A stretch of DNA of 64,000 nt from Chamaecrista fasciculata (taxonomy: Eukaryota > Streptophyta > Magnoliopsida > Fabales > Fabaceae). The notes under the pieces are model-generated. The model made no database searches. It worked only from the letters and a program-made list of their open reading frames with translations, and was not told the origin of the DNA. Position 1 is the first letter of the stretch; each line of letters opens with the position of its first letter. Below are positions 35,136 to 48,100 of this stretch, piece after piece. The position numbers and the translations under genes were made by a program. Location: contig QANZ01054560.1 of NCBI GenBank assembly GCA_003254925.1, positions 15,799 through 79,798 of the forward strand, written 5' to 3'.

Positions 35136-35583
35136 TTAGATTTTTCTATCAATAGATGAAGCTCGCTATGAAATTAATGTTGTAGGTAAATTATTATTAT
35201 CTTTCATAAATTAAAGAAGACACTGCAATTGAGTTGCACAATTCACAATGAATAAAAGTACCTTATTTTTTTTAGGGTAAATTGCAGTTTAGTACCCTAT
35301 GATTAGGGGTGGTTTCACTTTGGTACTCTGAAAGAAAAATTTTTGCATTTTGGTGCCCCGTGGTTTGCTCTGTTAACAAATTGGTCGCCTGTGCTTTATT
35401 TGCGTCTGAATTTAACGGAAAACAAGCACGTGAAAGGCACATGTCTGGTTTAAATACCAAAATACTCCCATTTTTGCCATTTGAAACCCTAAACTCAGCC
35501 GCATTCCCTCCAAATTCTCTCAAATTTCACTTGATGTCAAAAAAGGCGGTGGACCAAACAGCCAGTTTTACCTTCGGGAGAAA

Positions 35584-35790
35584 TTGGAGAAGCTGAAAGG
35601 GAGAAAGGAGGAAGCGATGAGATGGAAGGAAACGAAGGCGTCCTTCTATTTACACCGGCCGATTCCGACGATTCCGGCGAACGAAGGCGTACACGTCGCC
35701 GATCGCCGACACGAGCACGCAATTGCAAGAGGGGACTCTGAGTTTTGGGGTTTCTGGTTTGAATGCAATTACAGAGACTTTTTCTTTTTC
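35584..35790. other. Unidentified GC-rich exon-like block in the pack element
   Basis: The sequence between AAGCTGAAAGGG and GCAATTACAGAG is clearly GC-richer than its host element, with CGCCGATCGCCGACACG-type stretches. Both strands have open frames. It probably derives from the 5' end of a captured gene; no family is recognised. Confidence 0.35.
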
Positions 35791-36178
35791 TTTTTTTAAA
35801 AATTTGGGGATTGAATAAATAAATATATTTTTTGGGGGTGCTTAGTTGAAGTTGAAAATTTCTGTTGAAAGTCATGGTGGATGAAGTTTTCAGTTTTTTA
35901 TGTGTTTTGTTGGAGTTTCTAACTTCTAAGAGATGGAGATGGGTTTTTTTGTTTCTTTTTTGTTTTTGGGGTGGGGGTGAAAGATGAAGGAGTTTTTCGA
36001 TATTATTTAAAAACTTGAATGGAAAATAGAACATGGGTATTGTTCTGGAAGAAGATAGATGAATGATTGTGAGAATTTGAGGGTCAAAGATAAAATAGGC
36101 TCAAAAACTGAAAGATGAAATGAAGTAAGAAAAATTTGATCCAAATCTTATATTGATATGTATATGTATGTATGTGTA

Positions 36179-36289
36179 CAGTTGCATGGAGTGTTGAATG
36201 CAGTGAGCTGGGGGATATTGATGCCAATTGGTGTGATAATATCAAGATACATAAAGGTGTTCAAATCTGCAGATCCAGCTTGGTTTTAG
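36179..36289 (+). pseudogene. Captured cytochrome b561 (DOMON-type) fragment
   Basis: 37 codons including the stop contain [16 protein letters not shown] and a [13 protein letters not shown] end, the characteristic start of the cytochrome b561 domain in plant cytochrome b561 and DOMON-domain proteins, including its conserved heme-side histidine. The frame ends in TAG where the host gene would continue with the next helix. There is no upstream DOMON domain and no other b561 helix. It lies inside the foldback element 35275-37246. Confidence 0.75.
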
Positions 36290-36524
36290 AAAAATGGCTC
36301 AACCTTTGTGACAGGACAAAATGAGACAATATGGGTTAGAAATTTCAACAATGGTTGAAGTGGCGGGTCATAAAGTGATTCTATGTTTAACGTTGTTGTG
36401 ATTTTGAGAACTCATGGATTAGTATTGTTGGATTAATGCTTTGATTCTTTTATAAAGTGATTCAATCTCATTTCCCCAATTTCTATTATGTTTCCTGAAC
36501 AATTGATGAACACAATGCAGTTTT

Positions 36525-36600
36525 GATCATTTTAGTGCACGTAAGGTATTTGAAGAAATGCCCAAGAGAAATCTCGATGCATTTTTTACCATGTTTAACA
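36525..36600 (+). pseudogene. Captured PPR-motif fragment
   Basis: About 25 codons read SARKVFEEMPKRNLDAF, one pentatricopeptide repeat (compare the usual ARKVFDEMP-RN pattern). A splice-acceptor-like ATGCAG precedes it. No further repeats are found nearby, so it is a single captured unit within the pack element. Confidence 0.6.
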
Positions 36601-37543
36601 GGTTATGTGTTTATTGTCTATTATATGACAATCATAATATAGTGTCATATTGTGTGTGTGAATGTGATGAACTAATATGTGTTTAGAAATTTTGATTTGG
36701 TTTTTGATTTGTGGGGCTTGATTTTGGTAGTGCACTTGAATGAAAATTTCAGCTTCTGTTAGTTGAGTATGGGGATTTTTTGATAAATCATAGATGCTCA
36801 TTTGTCTTTTGAGGTTCTAAGGACTATTTTGATAAAGATCATAAACTTTTGGGATTAAAGTGTAATTAAATCAGGACCTATTCAAAAGAAATCTTATGAA
36901 AAGGAGAAAATTCTATAATATTAAAATTCTAAAAACCCTTTTATAATTAATTTCAACTCAACAGTAAAATTACATAATGTACCTTTTAGTTTCTGTTTTC
37001 TTTATATTTTGATCCCTTTTAGTAAAGGGAAAGGACTTAAATGCATAAGAGAAGACTTGTTGGAAGATTTTTGACATTTTAAGGTGGTCACAATCACATA
37101 TGTCGTTAAATCCTAACGGAAATAAAGCGCAGGGGACCAATTCGCTAACGGAGCAAACCACGGGGCACCAAAATGCAAAAATTTTTCTTTCAGGGTATCA
37201 AAGTGGAACCGCCCCTAACCACAGGGTACCAAACTGCAATTTAGCCTTTTTTTAATATGCCTGTTTAAAGTAGCTAAAATTATCTTCTTTTTCTGGCCAA
37301 AAAGTAGCTAAAATTATCTTAAAGCTGCAAACTTTCGCATAACCATCATAAACATCCTGAGATGCCTAACAAGTTAACTTTTCTAAGTTTAGTAATGACT
37401 CTTTTTTTCCAATTATAATTAACATTAATCAAGATGTCAAGCATGACAGGTTAATGTCAAGCATTACATGCTTAAAAATAAAAAAGAAAGAAAATAGCTA
37501 ATTAAGATAAAAAATGGTCAGATTTTAGATTAAAAAAAAGAAA

Positions 37544-38583
37544 GGCTAAAGTGCGAATTTGGTCTCATAACTTTACTTCAGTTCCCAAATCAGTCCTATA
37601 ACTTTTTTTGTCTCAGATTTAGTCCCATAAGTTTTGAAAAGTTTCCACCGTTAGTCCTATGAGTAGTTCCGTCCATTTATTCCGTTAAATATGACGTGGC
37701 ACCATGACTAGGATGCTGACTTGGATAAGTAGATTGAAAAAGGACCATTCTGCAACAACTAACAACATTTTGAATGAAAATGAGATTTTTAGCAAGGACC
37801 ATTTTTAAAACCCTTGTATCACTGATCTCTTCCTCGCCTCCCCGCGCCGCCAACGTTCATCTCCTCAGATTCCTCCAAACCGACTGAGCTTGCCGGAAGC
37901 TCTTGTTGGGTCAATTCATTCATTAATTCATCTTCACAATTCATTGCATGACCAAAATGGAAAAACAAGGAGAAGAAGATCAAGCAATCAGTGAAACCCC
38001 AAATCAGAATCTGCAGAAGCTCACCATTTTCTATAACGGCAAGATGTGTACTTCTGCCATCATCGAGCTCACCATTTGATTATTTCTCTGCCGCCGTCGA
38101 CTCCACCATGGAAGATGCTTTCGACCACCGCCAGAGCCAACAGGAGAAGACCCGCCGCCACCGTCCCTCCCCTACCCCGGCGAGTTCGTCAACGTTGTGG
38201 AGGAGGCGTGGGCGGCGTTCAACAAGAGCTTCCGGCAAGTATAATCAGTTAGGAGGAATCTGAGGAGATGAACGTTGGCGGCGCGGCGAGGTGAGGAAGA
38301 TGCTAATGATACAACTTACAAGGGATGGTCCTTGGTAAAAATCTCATTTTCATTTAAAATGTTGTTATTTGTTGCAGAATGGTCCTTTTTCAGTCCACTT
38401 ATCCAAGTCAGCATCCTAGTCATGGTGCCACGTCATATTTAACAGAATAAATAGACGGAATTATTCATAGGACTAACGGTGGGAACTTTTCAAAACTTAT
38501 AAGACCAAATCTGGGACAAAAAAAGTTATAGGACTGATTTAGGAACTGAAGCAATGTTATAGGACCAAATTCATACTTTGGCC
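37544..38583. mobile_element. Pack-type foldback element with a TIFY gene fragment
   Basis: The ends GGCTAAAGTGCGAATTTGG and ACTTTGGCC are inverted repeats. The 9-bp duplication AAAAAGAAA occurs on both sides (37535-37543, 38584-38592), though it is A-rich. The outer arms (about 240 bp, with GACGTGGCACCATGACTAGG) and inner arms (37830-37915 against 38218-38305, with CTTGCCGGAAGCTCTTGTTG) are inverted. The unpaired centre (about 37916-38217) holds the TIFY piece and a GC-rich open block. The terminus type is the same as in 25869-26294. Confidence 0.8.
37957..38079 (+). pseudogene. Captured TIFY (JAZ-type) gene fragment
   Basis: A 40-codon ATG-started frame contains QKLTIFYNGKMC, the diagnostic TIFY core of JAZ/ZIM-domain proteins, with an acidic lead (EKQGEEDQ). 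It stops at TGA soon after. The rest of the TIFY domain and the Jas motif are absent. A GC-rich stretch at 38090-38240 follows that may be another exon piece (GEFVNVVEEAWAAF in one frame), not recognised. It lies in the centre of a foldback element, so it is a captured fragment. TIFY cores mediate dimerisation and NINJA binding in intact JAZ proteins; nothing indicates this piece is made. Confidence 0.75.
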
Positions 38584-39176
38584 AAAAAGAAAAGAAAAGT
38601 ACAAAGCATTTTAATCACTAATGCAATTTGTTATTTTAAAATTAAAACACCACCCTTGGGTTCGGGCAGCATTTGACCATGAAATGCAAAATTGATCAAG
38701 TTGCTAAATGGGGCACAAAAAATAAAAAATAGAGAAGCCCACAATAGTTGTTGCTAGCCTCTAATCATAATAATCATCAATTTTGTTCAGGCCAAAACAC
38801 AAAAAAAAAAATAATAATAATAATAATCATCAATTTTGTATACAAGACATGAACCTGACATTGACAAAAATAAGAATAAAATAATAAACTATTGAAGCAT
38901 ACATATATGCACATCGAACCAGAAGAATTACAGAAGTACATGCTACCAAGATACACAGGAAAAAGAGCAGAAAACCGCAAAACATTTGAACAGACATTAA
39001 ATACAACATACCCCATGTATGCATCAGGTTTCGTGGTCAGCCTTCTACTCACCTAATGGTGAACTCCAACAAGACTAGAGATTAGTAGTTGACTATCGGC
39101 CGATGGATACCTAAGGACTGACGCCTAGTCACCCAAAAAAAAATACAACATACTCAAATGCTCACTAACAGCAGTA

Positions 39177-42100
39177 CTATGATATAGATGTTACTCTGAC
39201 AGAATTATCAGCTGATCCAGTCAAGTAAATGGGCAATGTTGGATGCCAATCAACTGTTGTAACAGAGGCACCATGAGCAAGTGTTCTCCACCCATTTTGA
39301 CGACCCTGAACCTGAGACAATACAATAACACAAAAAGACAATAAAATCATCGAGCAGCTAATGTATACCAGGACAGCAAGCATTAAGCATTAACCATTAC
39401 ATTGGTTACAAGTTCAAACAATTAACATACAGATCATAGTTTTTTTTTTTTTGGCCGTACATACAGATCATAGTTGAAGCAAATAAACAGAGAATCAAAA
39501 CAACAGTTATTAATTATTTCATCATGTCCACAACAAATTTAAGATTTCAAAGATCATTTATAACTATAAACCATTATGGTTGACATTGCTTAAAAAGCCT
39601 TGCAGAGGCAGTGTTGCACAACCGCCATTGTCACCATAATATTGGTGTTGCAACAGATGCTTGCGATTTGAATAAAAAAATACTTCATAACAATGAAGTT
39701 TAAATGAATTTTCCAATAATTCATGTAAAGATGAATAAAAATAATAACAGGTCAAACTAATTTTCAATCAAAAACATGAAGACTAATGAAAGCCAAACCA
39801 ATATGTTCAAAATATGTCCAGTCAGTATTTGAATCAAATATGTTAAAAGAGGAGAAAACAGGATGAAAGCTTGAACCTGATATATGGGCGCTCTCACTGA
39901 ACCGGATGTGACTAAGAGTCTACCTCCATTAGCATCTAATGCCATCTCTTGTCTGCAGTACTTGAGATCCCCTGGGTAAGACGGCCTAAGAAATGGACAA
40001 AGGATCATGTAGGCAGTGAACTTGTTAAAACGTGTCTAAACAAACGAGGGAGTGAATTGATACAAAATTATATTTATACTATTACATATGCCTCAGATCC
40101 TTTCTAGTGGTTGGTTTTAAAAATTATCTAGTATAAAATAAATATAAAAAAAATTAGAAATTACACCCTAATTGTTAGGAACCCACTTTCATGAATCACA
40201 AATCTCCATTGCTAACTGCGCCACCATATCCCTCCATTTTCTTCTTATACAACAATAGTTTTATATAAAAATTAAATATGAACTAAATATTAATTTTATG
40301 TAATTAAATATTAATTAAAATTTAACTATTTATAATTTTTTATATAATTCTTAGTTTTAAATCATTTCAAATTTTACATGCATATGCAAAGCCCCTAGTC
40401 ACTTATATGCCATAAAATAAACACTTATAACTGAAAAAATCAAAGGAAAAAAAAAAGTAAAACAGAACACCAGTGGGGCAACATTATTCCACACATATAT
40501 TGTGTCCCAGTCAGGTTTGATAAGGTTTATTCAATTTAAGCCCAACACCATCATAACCAACGGCTAATACCGTTTATTTCATTTCAAAAGAACATAAATC
40601 GGTAATAGAAGTTCATTTACATAAATTGCTCTAGATCAAAACACCAAACTATTTTGTTGTTTCATTATGAATGGTAAACTCTAAAGTTAAAACTTGCCTA
40701 AACAAATGAGGGGGTGAATTGATACACAATTATATCACTTGTGTGGCATAAAATAAACACTTAATAACTGAACAAATTAAAGGGAAAAAAATAAAAAAGA
40801 ACACCACCAGTACCCCATTATTCTACACATATATTGTATCCCAGTCAGGTTTCATAAGGTTTATTCAATTTAAGCCCAACACCATCATACCCAACCGCTA
40901 ATACCATTTATTTCATTTTAAAAGAACATAAATTGGTAATTGATGGGTCCTCAATAAAAGAAAGATAAAGAAAATAAAGGAATTAGGTATGGTGGTAGAG
41001 AGGAATAAAATAATTCAGGGGTGGGATGGACAAAGGCATATTATAAGAGAAAGTGGATGAGAGGATGGGCAGGGGATGGGCAAAGGCATGCGTGTATGCT
41101 GCTGTGAGGGTATTTAGGGGGATGTTTTAGTGGTTGAGGCACGACATTAGTAAGGACTTTGTGGGAGAGACTTGGCCTCTCGAATAGCCAAGGTTGGGAG
41201 AGTACTAGCCTTAGAATTGCTAGCTTAGGTGTGTTGTTTTACTGTTCTATCTGTCTTGTAATTGCACTTTGGCTATATCCAGGTGCTTCTTTGTGTCTTT
41301 ATTCCATAATATAAGCAGGAATTGTTAGCTTTGGCGTGTTGTTCTACTGTTCTATCTGTCTTGTAATTGCACTTTGGCTATATCGAAGTGCTTCTTTGTG
41401 TTTTTATTCCATAATATAAGCAGGGTTCTATCAGTAATAAAAGTTCATTTACAAAAATTGCTCTAGATCAAAACACCAAACTATTTTGTCGTTTTATTAT
41501 GAATAACACTGAAACTTTCATTTGTACTTGAAACTTTCAGCCCATAAATTTTGTTTATCTAAGAGAAAATGTAATAGTTATAGGGCTTCTTAATTAATGA
41601 AATGGGTACATTTGATTATTTGAATTTCTTATATTGGAAAAAGCCACTGAAGACGAATATATTATCCACTACTCAGACTTAGATCGATGCCTTTGTATTT
41701 TTAATAAACCCAGCTTTATTTTCACAGGAGTATAAGACCCACCAGAAATGAACGACATATTCTATGAAACTTTCTGACCTCTATAACTCTATCCAGACAA
41801 TAATGGAATATGAGTGTGGATTTTAACAAAAACTGAGAAAGTTGGGAAATCTAATCACTCTATTGAAAATGAACTCTTCAAGGAAGTTATTGATCAAACT
41901 GGACTTATTGAGATTCCAGTAAGAGGCAACTGGTACACTTGGACTAATAAGTCTGATGATAGTGTATTATGGGAAATTGGCTAGAGCGTTGTATAACCAG
42001 AATCCAGAATTGGACGGATACTTTTCCAAGTAGTCTTCTTCAAGTTCTCACTATGGTGTCTTCAGATCATCCACCAATTGTCTTGAATCCAATAGTGAAG

Positions 42101-45100
42101 GAAATGAGAGTGATGGGCCTGAGGGAATTAAGACTTACATGAGGAAGAATGACAAGTGCACAAATCTGGTTGAGTCAGCTAAACTGAAGCCTGAGCCCAA
42201 TTTAAGTGGGACAAAGGTGTATGAAAGAAAGAAAAAGGGAGCTCAGCTGGATAATACAAACAAGGAATTAGACAGCAACATAGTAGTTTCAGTGTGCTGG
42301 TGTGGGTATGAGTGTGGGATGCGCCAAGGAGTACAGGTAGTGTGTTTCTATGGTGGGTGGGCAAGGAAAATATTGGAGAAGTTTTGGAAGATAGTCTGGC
42401 CTCTCAAAAGGCAGAGATGCATATGCTTATGTTTTGTCAATGTGTATTGTGTTTGCCTCTGTAATCTCCATCTATTTTAATCTCCATTAAAGAGAGTTGG
42501 TTCTGTTTATATTTGATGATAATACATGACAAATGATTCTATCAGAGAGGGTTTTGAAATTGAAAATTATGAGGTTAAAAGACCAAGGGTTTAGTGATTC
42601 AATTCAATAAGTTTGGCGACAGGATTGTGTGGGATCACAAGCTTGTAAAGTTAACCAAAAACTAAGAATAAAAAACAAAGATCAAAACATGGAACAAAAA
42701 TAGGTTTGTGAACCTTAGGCATAGCATTGTTCAACTACAAAAATTGATAGCTTTAGCCAAAGTTACCAAAAGAAGGAACAACTAGAAAAACAAGTGAAAA
42801 TGTGATTTATCAACCTTGGAAAACTTAATCTAGGAAAAAGAAGAATAAATGCCTAGAGACTAGTATTTTGTCTTGAAACTTGACAATTGCTTTCATTATG
42901 TTGAAACTTTTTATCTTATTATTGTAAGAAGTTGTGCTTTTATTGTGTTTAATTTGGGGCCTATAAAGCCCTTTCTCTTATTGTGGTGGGGCTTTGGGAA
43001 AATTCAGAATATTATTCAAACTAATTTCTCCCTTCATTCCTTTTCCCCTCCTCTTCTCTTCTCCCTCCTCTCTTATTCTCTGTTATTATCCCTACATCAA
43101 CTGGTACCTTTCTTGTATAGTAATACAAACTCAAATTACCTAGATTGTTTAGCAGATAGATGCAGATGACACGGGTGTTAAATTTGTATCACCATTCTTA
43201 TTTAGTAAGGAAAAAAAACTATAAGACGAATGTCACACAAACCTTACACTAAATGTTATTTGCAGTATGGAAGGCTAGTAAAAGAAACTTCCTATATTCG
43301 TGTATTGGCACAGATTTACTTTTCATGCCTAGTCATCATGAAAAAGTAACTACCCATGGACCACATTACTTAACCCTTACATTGTAAGTTATGATGGGAA
43401 TCAGTATTACCCATTGATAAAATTGGCTCTGCATTTTCAAAGGAAAATATAGTTCTGATTCAAAATTCTAGGTCAAACAAAGATAACCATTAAGCATTTC
43501 TCAGCTGCAATTAGGGAAGAAATGGTTTCCTTGATTTGAAAGTCATAGTAAATGGGTGGTGTCCTTGCAAAGAAGGACTCCTATCACGGAAGGATTACCC
43601 ATTTTCATCATCCCTCCAGTTCACAAACCTATCTTTGAAATCATGGAAAATTCGCTACTTGATTTTTCTAAAACTAACAAACTTTCAAGAATTCATCTTT
43701 CAACCAAAAGAAATAAAACATTAGGCTAAAATACACAACTCTTTCAACTTAACGGCTTGTTCAATTTTCCCCTCAACTATAAAACTTCAATACTTGACTA
43801 TCAATCCCCTAGATATTCTTACAAATTAATCCTTCCATTAGTATATCTAACCAAAACCCTATCAGAGCCCCTTCACATGGAATTATATCATGTCTCCACA
43901 TCTTTGAACAGCCAATGTATGATCTGGTCATTGACCAATGGGCAAACACAACCTTTGAATATAAAAGACAAATTTCTACTCTTTATCCTGTGCAAAGTCA
44001 GAAGGCCCGCAAATAGTCTCTTTCACCCAAGTTTGAGTCAACTGAATTTTTTTTTAAATCTAATTATTCAATCCAACTCCATAAAGTACTCAAATGTTAG
44101 GACCATTTGAGTCTAGGAGTTTTAGAGCTGAAAAGGTAAATTACATGAAGTGCTAGGTTGCCGATGTTTTGTTCACTTTAGGCTTCAGCCAAAACATTAT
44201 TAGTCTAATCATAGTGTTAATTTAAAACCATACCTACTGCAGTTTCTTGACCACAGTATTTGACCTTGATTTTGCAAACTCCATTCAAATATCTGACAAA
44301 AAAACAATTCTGTTAATATACAAAACAGTCTCTTCATTGCCTACCAAAAAAAAAAACAGTCTCTTCATTTTGAGGCTAAATGGTATATTAATAAGACTTA
44401 CCTTCCCATCAGAGCCCAAGCTAAAGATGCTAGTCTCGTCTGGTCCAAAAAGTATAGAACTGACAGAGGAATCATGTGCAGGCCAGCCAGTAATTTGCAG
44501 ACCAGCGGACATGTCTTTAGACAGTTAAGGGTGAAATGAATGTTAAACCATGTGAACTCTGCTGGTACATACTTTAGGTACCATTTTAATCAATGAACAA
44601 CTAAGCACCCTGCCACCCCCCACACCCCCCAAACAAAAAAAACACACCAGACACACCCTTTCCACTATTCTATTCCCTGTAAGTAAAGAAGGTATTATAT
44701 CAAGTGCAAGAGGAACGAAAAAATATTACATTTTGTAGGTGAATTGCTAACTACATCAATATAAGGAAGCAACAGAAAAAAGAATAAATAAGCAAGGATA
44801 CCAAACATGTGGATCATTCCATCAATAGCAGAAGCTGCTAAAATCTTCCCATTGTGATTAAAGCACAGAGAAGTAATTGCAGGTGGATCTTCTCCAAGGG
44901 GAAGAACTGTCTTCATGAATAGAAAACTTACACATGGCCAAGAAAACCAAAACAGTGCACAACCAATGTAAACCCAAAAATAAGTGCATACCATGGCTTT
45001 CCATGTCTTCATGTTCCACACAGTTAGTGAAGCAAAGTTCAGATTGTCAAAGTTGCTAGAACCATTACTACATATACAAAATAATGGTCATAATTAATTA

Positions 45101-48100
45101 AAAAGAGAAATATTAAACAAAAGTTTTCAGACAGGCAGAATAGCATCACCAGTAAAAACCCAAAAAACATTCCATAAACATTGTAAAAGACAAGCAGAAC
45201 TATTAAGAGTTAAAACAGAATACCGACAACAAGACTCTTAAGTTCACATCTTTAACAAGGAATTAAAAATTTAAGAACTGAATATATACCCTACAGACGC
45301 TGCTGCAGATACAAAAATAGGTTCCACCGGACTGCACTTTACGTCCAATATACTGCAAAGCCACATATAAAATGTTAAAGGCTCAAAAAATTAAAGCACG
45401 AAAACTCAGAAAATAATAATTAGGTGATGGAACACCTTGGAAATGCTTCACTTGTATTGAGATCACAGACAACTCTCTTTGCATCCACGTTCCATGCTTT
45501 AATGCACCCATCAGAGGTTCCTATCAAAAGCTTTAATCAAGAGGAAATACTTAATAAAAAAAACTTACAATATCATGCAAACAATACAATGAAATAACAT
45601 GTTACACTTGAAAAACCTCCTCACATACCAAGCGGTCAGACTTGCACTCCCAATCAAGTGACAAGATCTCTGTGCCACAATAGATGGTTGCATTTCTTGA
45701 TACTGGAGTTGATGAGTCATACGTCCATATCCTTTATTAAGATATATAAAGCAAATAAAAACCAGTTTTCAAGAGTAAACAGATTTCATAAACATGAAGA
45801 GATGCAGACCCTTCTGTAGAGTATTCATTGAAAGGCAAAGCAAAACGTTGAAGAAACTATTAGTCAACAAACATGTATTTAAGTGTATGAAGCTTCTTTT
45901 CCTGATGTGGATGATTTTTTTCTCTCTACCACTTGCACACAGATTTCTTAAATAGTGGAAAATGACAATATGCAACATATGGAAACTACCAAAGTCTCAT
46001 TTAGTTTTTCTTTTCTAGTTCCTTATCCCAATATGTTTCGAGACATCAACTCACAATGAAAATACCTGACAGTTCCATCCAAAGAGGCACTGGCAATATT
46101 GTTACCAGATGCAGAGAACCGGCATCGGCTGATTGGACTAGTGTGCCCCAAAAATGTTTCCTGGAAGCCAGTGATTTGATAGTTACAGACACCAATTAAA
46201 GTTATCATCTCTGATGAAATACATGAAAAGATGACTCAGCAGGAAGATGAAACAAATACCATAAGCAAGATTGTGAAACTTAAAACATAAGGTATGAATC
46301 TACTGGCAACTTTACCTGGTGCTCTACTTTGACCTCAGGAAAATCTTCTTCCCAATAAACTTCCTCACAGTTCTCTGAAACAAAATAAGTCGTTACTCTT
46401 CTATCGTGATACACAGTCATATATCCCATAATTAATTTTGATATCTATAACCTAAATCCCTATCGATGCAACATCCAGAAAATTATTTGACTTGAAATTT
46501 TGTTCAGGTTCAGGTGTTGGCTAAATAAACACAATGCACAAATCTTTTTCAAAATAAAATTTGAAAAGGAAGACAATTAATAGATGCTTCTTATCAATAA
46601 TCAATAATTAAAGAAATACAATGCTTTCTGAGAAACACAATAAAGCATTTTCCGGAAACATAAAGTTCAACAGTTGGATTATGAAGGGCAACCAATATTG
46701 CACACTTATAAAAGAAAAGCCAAGAAAGGGAAGAAGCAGCCTCAAGTGGGCTTAGGGGATGATGGGCTTAGAGCTGAGACAAAAGAAATGACAAAAAAGA
46801 ATGATGAAATGGCATAATTGTCTCTGTACGGTTGACTGCTATGGAGTATTTTGGGTAGTGAGTGTGATGTTTGAGGTGGGAACTTGGTAGGGTTTTGTGG
46901 GAGAGCACTGGCCTCTTGAATGTCAGCTTTGGTGTGCTTAACTTTCTGTTTTCTGCCCCTGCATTGCCACCTTGGGTATATCTAGGTACTTTTATCTGTT
47001 CATATTCTATAATACATCACAGGGGTTCCATCAACTTTGGTTTCAGAGCGGTGACAACCTAGTATGGTGAAGAGTAGAATGGAGGGACGAGTAGAAAATT
47101 TGGAAATGATCTTATGGAGCCATGAAAGAAGTTGTTGATTCCATGAAGAATGATTATGATGTGGTAAAGGAATCGATAATGGAATATCTTAGTCCATGAT
47201 TTTAAGTTACACAGAGTGATAGCATCAAACAAGTGTCATCAATTATCTTCAGTATAAATCAGGGTCAAACATGTTACTATTTTTTTTTTTTGTTAAATTC
47301 CCTAATTACAAAGGCATCCAAATGTTATTTGTCCTTGCCTTTATACCAGACTGATGGCTTCCAATCAATAACAGCCCTTGGTTTAAAACAAATCCTCCAT
47401 GAATTTATCAAATGTGCCCATCAAATTGATTAAAAGATCATGACAAAACAACTACTTATCATTTCACAAATAAGCAGCATTTTAATGTATATCTGTCTAC
47501 CTGTATGGGAACTGTCTTGACCTATTTGACTCGTATCACCAGTTCTGCCATTTCCCACAAGGTAATCCGATTGCAAAGTTGAATCATCCTCAGACTCCAG
47601 CTGAGTTTTCCTAGCCCCAGCAACAACTGAATTTTGGATAAACTCAGTATGACCTATTTGTAGATTAACAGTTGTGCGAACATCTGAAGTATCTTTCAAT
47701 GTGTAACTACTTTTTTCCCCCAAAGTGCCTGATGAACCATTACTTCCTTCCATACTACAATAAATATTGATGAACATAATTTAAACTTACATATTCAGAG
47801 TATAAACAGAATTGATCGAGAAAAGACATACCTCCTAAACTGACATAACTGTTCCTCTTTCTCCTCTAGTAAAGACTGAAGTTCTGACAACTTAAGATTT
47901 AGTTGTCCAATATCACTTTTGAGTCTGTTGGTAGCATTCAGATCTGAACTGATCTTCAGCAGAGCAGGTATGCGTGGCTTTGTTAAGTATATTTTTCAGA
48001 AACTACCAAGTAATGCTTAAATAAACTCTTGAAAAAAAATTCACATGTATAATAAAATTGTCAAGAATGAATTGCACTGACCTCCCTTGAGGTTTGGTTA

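Larger units (their letters stand above)
35275..37246. mobile_element. Pack-type foldback element with host gene fragments
   Basis: The ends GGGTAAATTGCAGTTTAG and CTGCAATTTAGCC are inverted repeats, and the arms extend about 150 bp (35275-35430 and 37095-37246, with matching GTGGTTTGCTCTGTTA / TAACGGAGCAAACCAC). The flanks TTTTTTTTA and TTTTTTTAA (8 of 9) are compatible with a 9-bp duplication but are low-complexity. The inside is not palindromic and contains coding fragments of at least two unrelated genes (36179-36289, 36525-36600) plus a GC-rich exon-like block at 35584-35770 that I could not identify. Confidence 0.75.

Noticed and set aside
35537-36034. A 165-codon minus-strand frame
   Set aside because: Low-complexity Lys/Ser/Arg composition within the pack-type foldback element; probably a shadow of captured sequence and poly(T)/poly(A) tracts.
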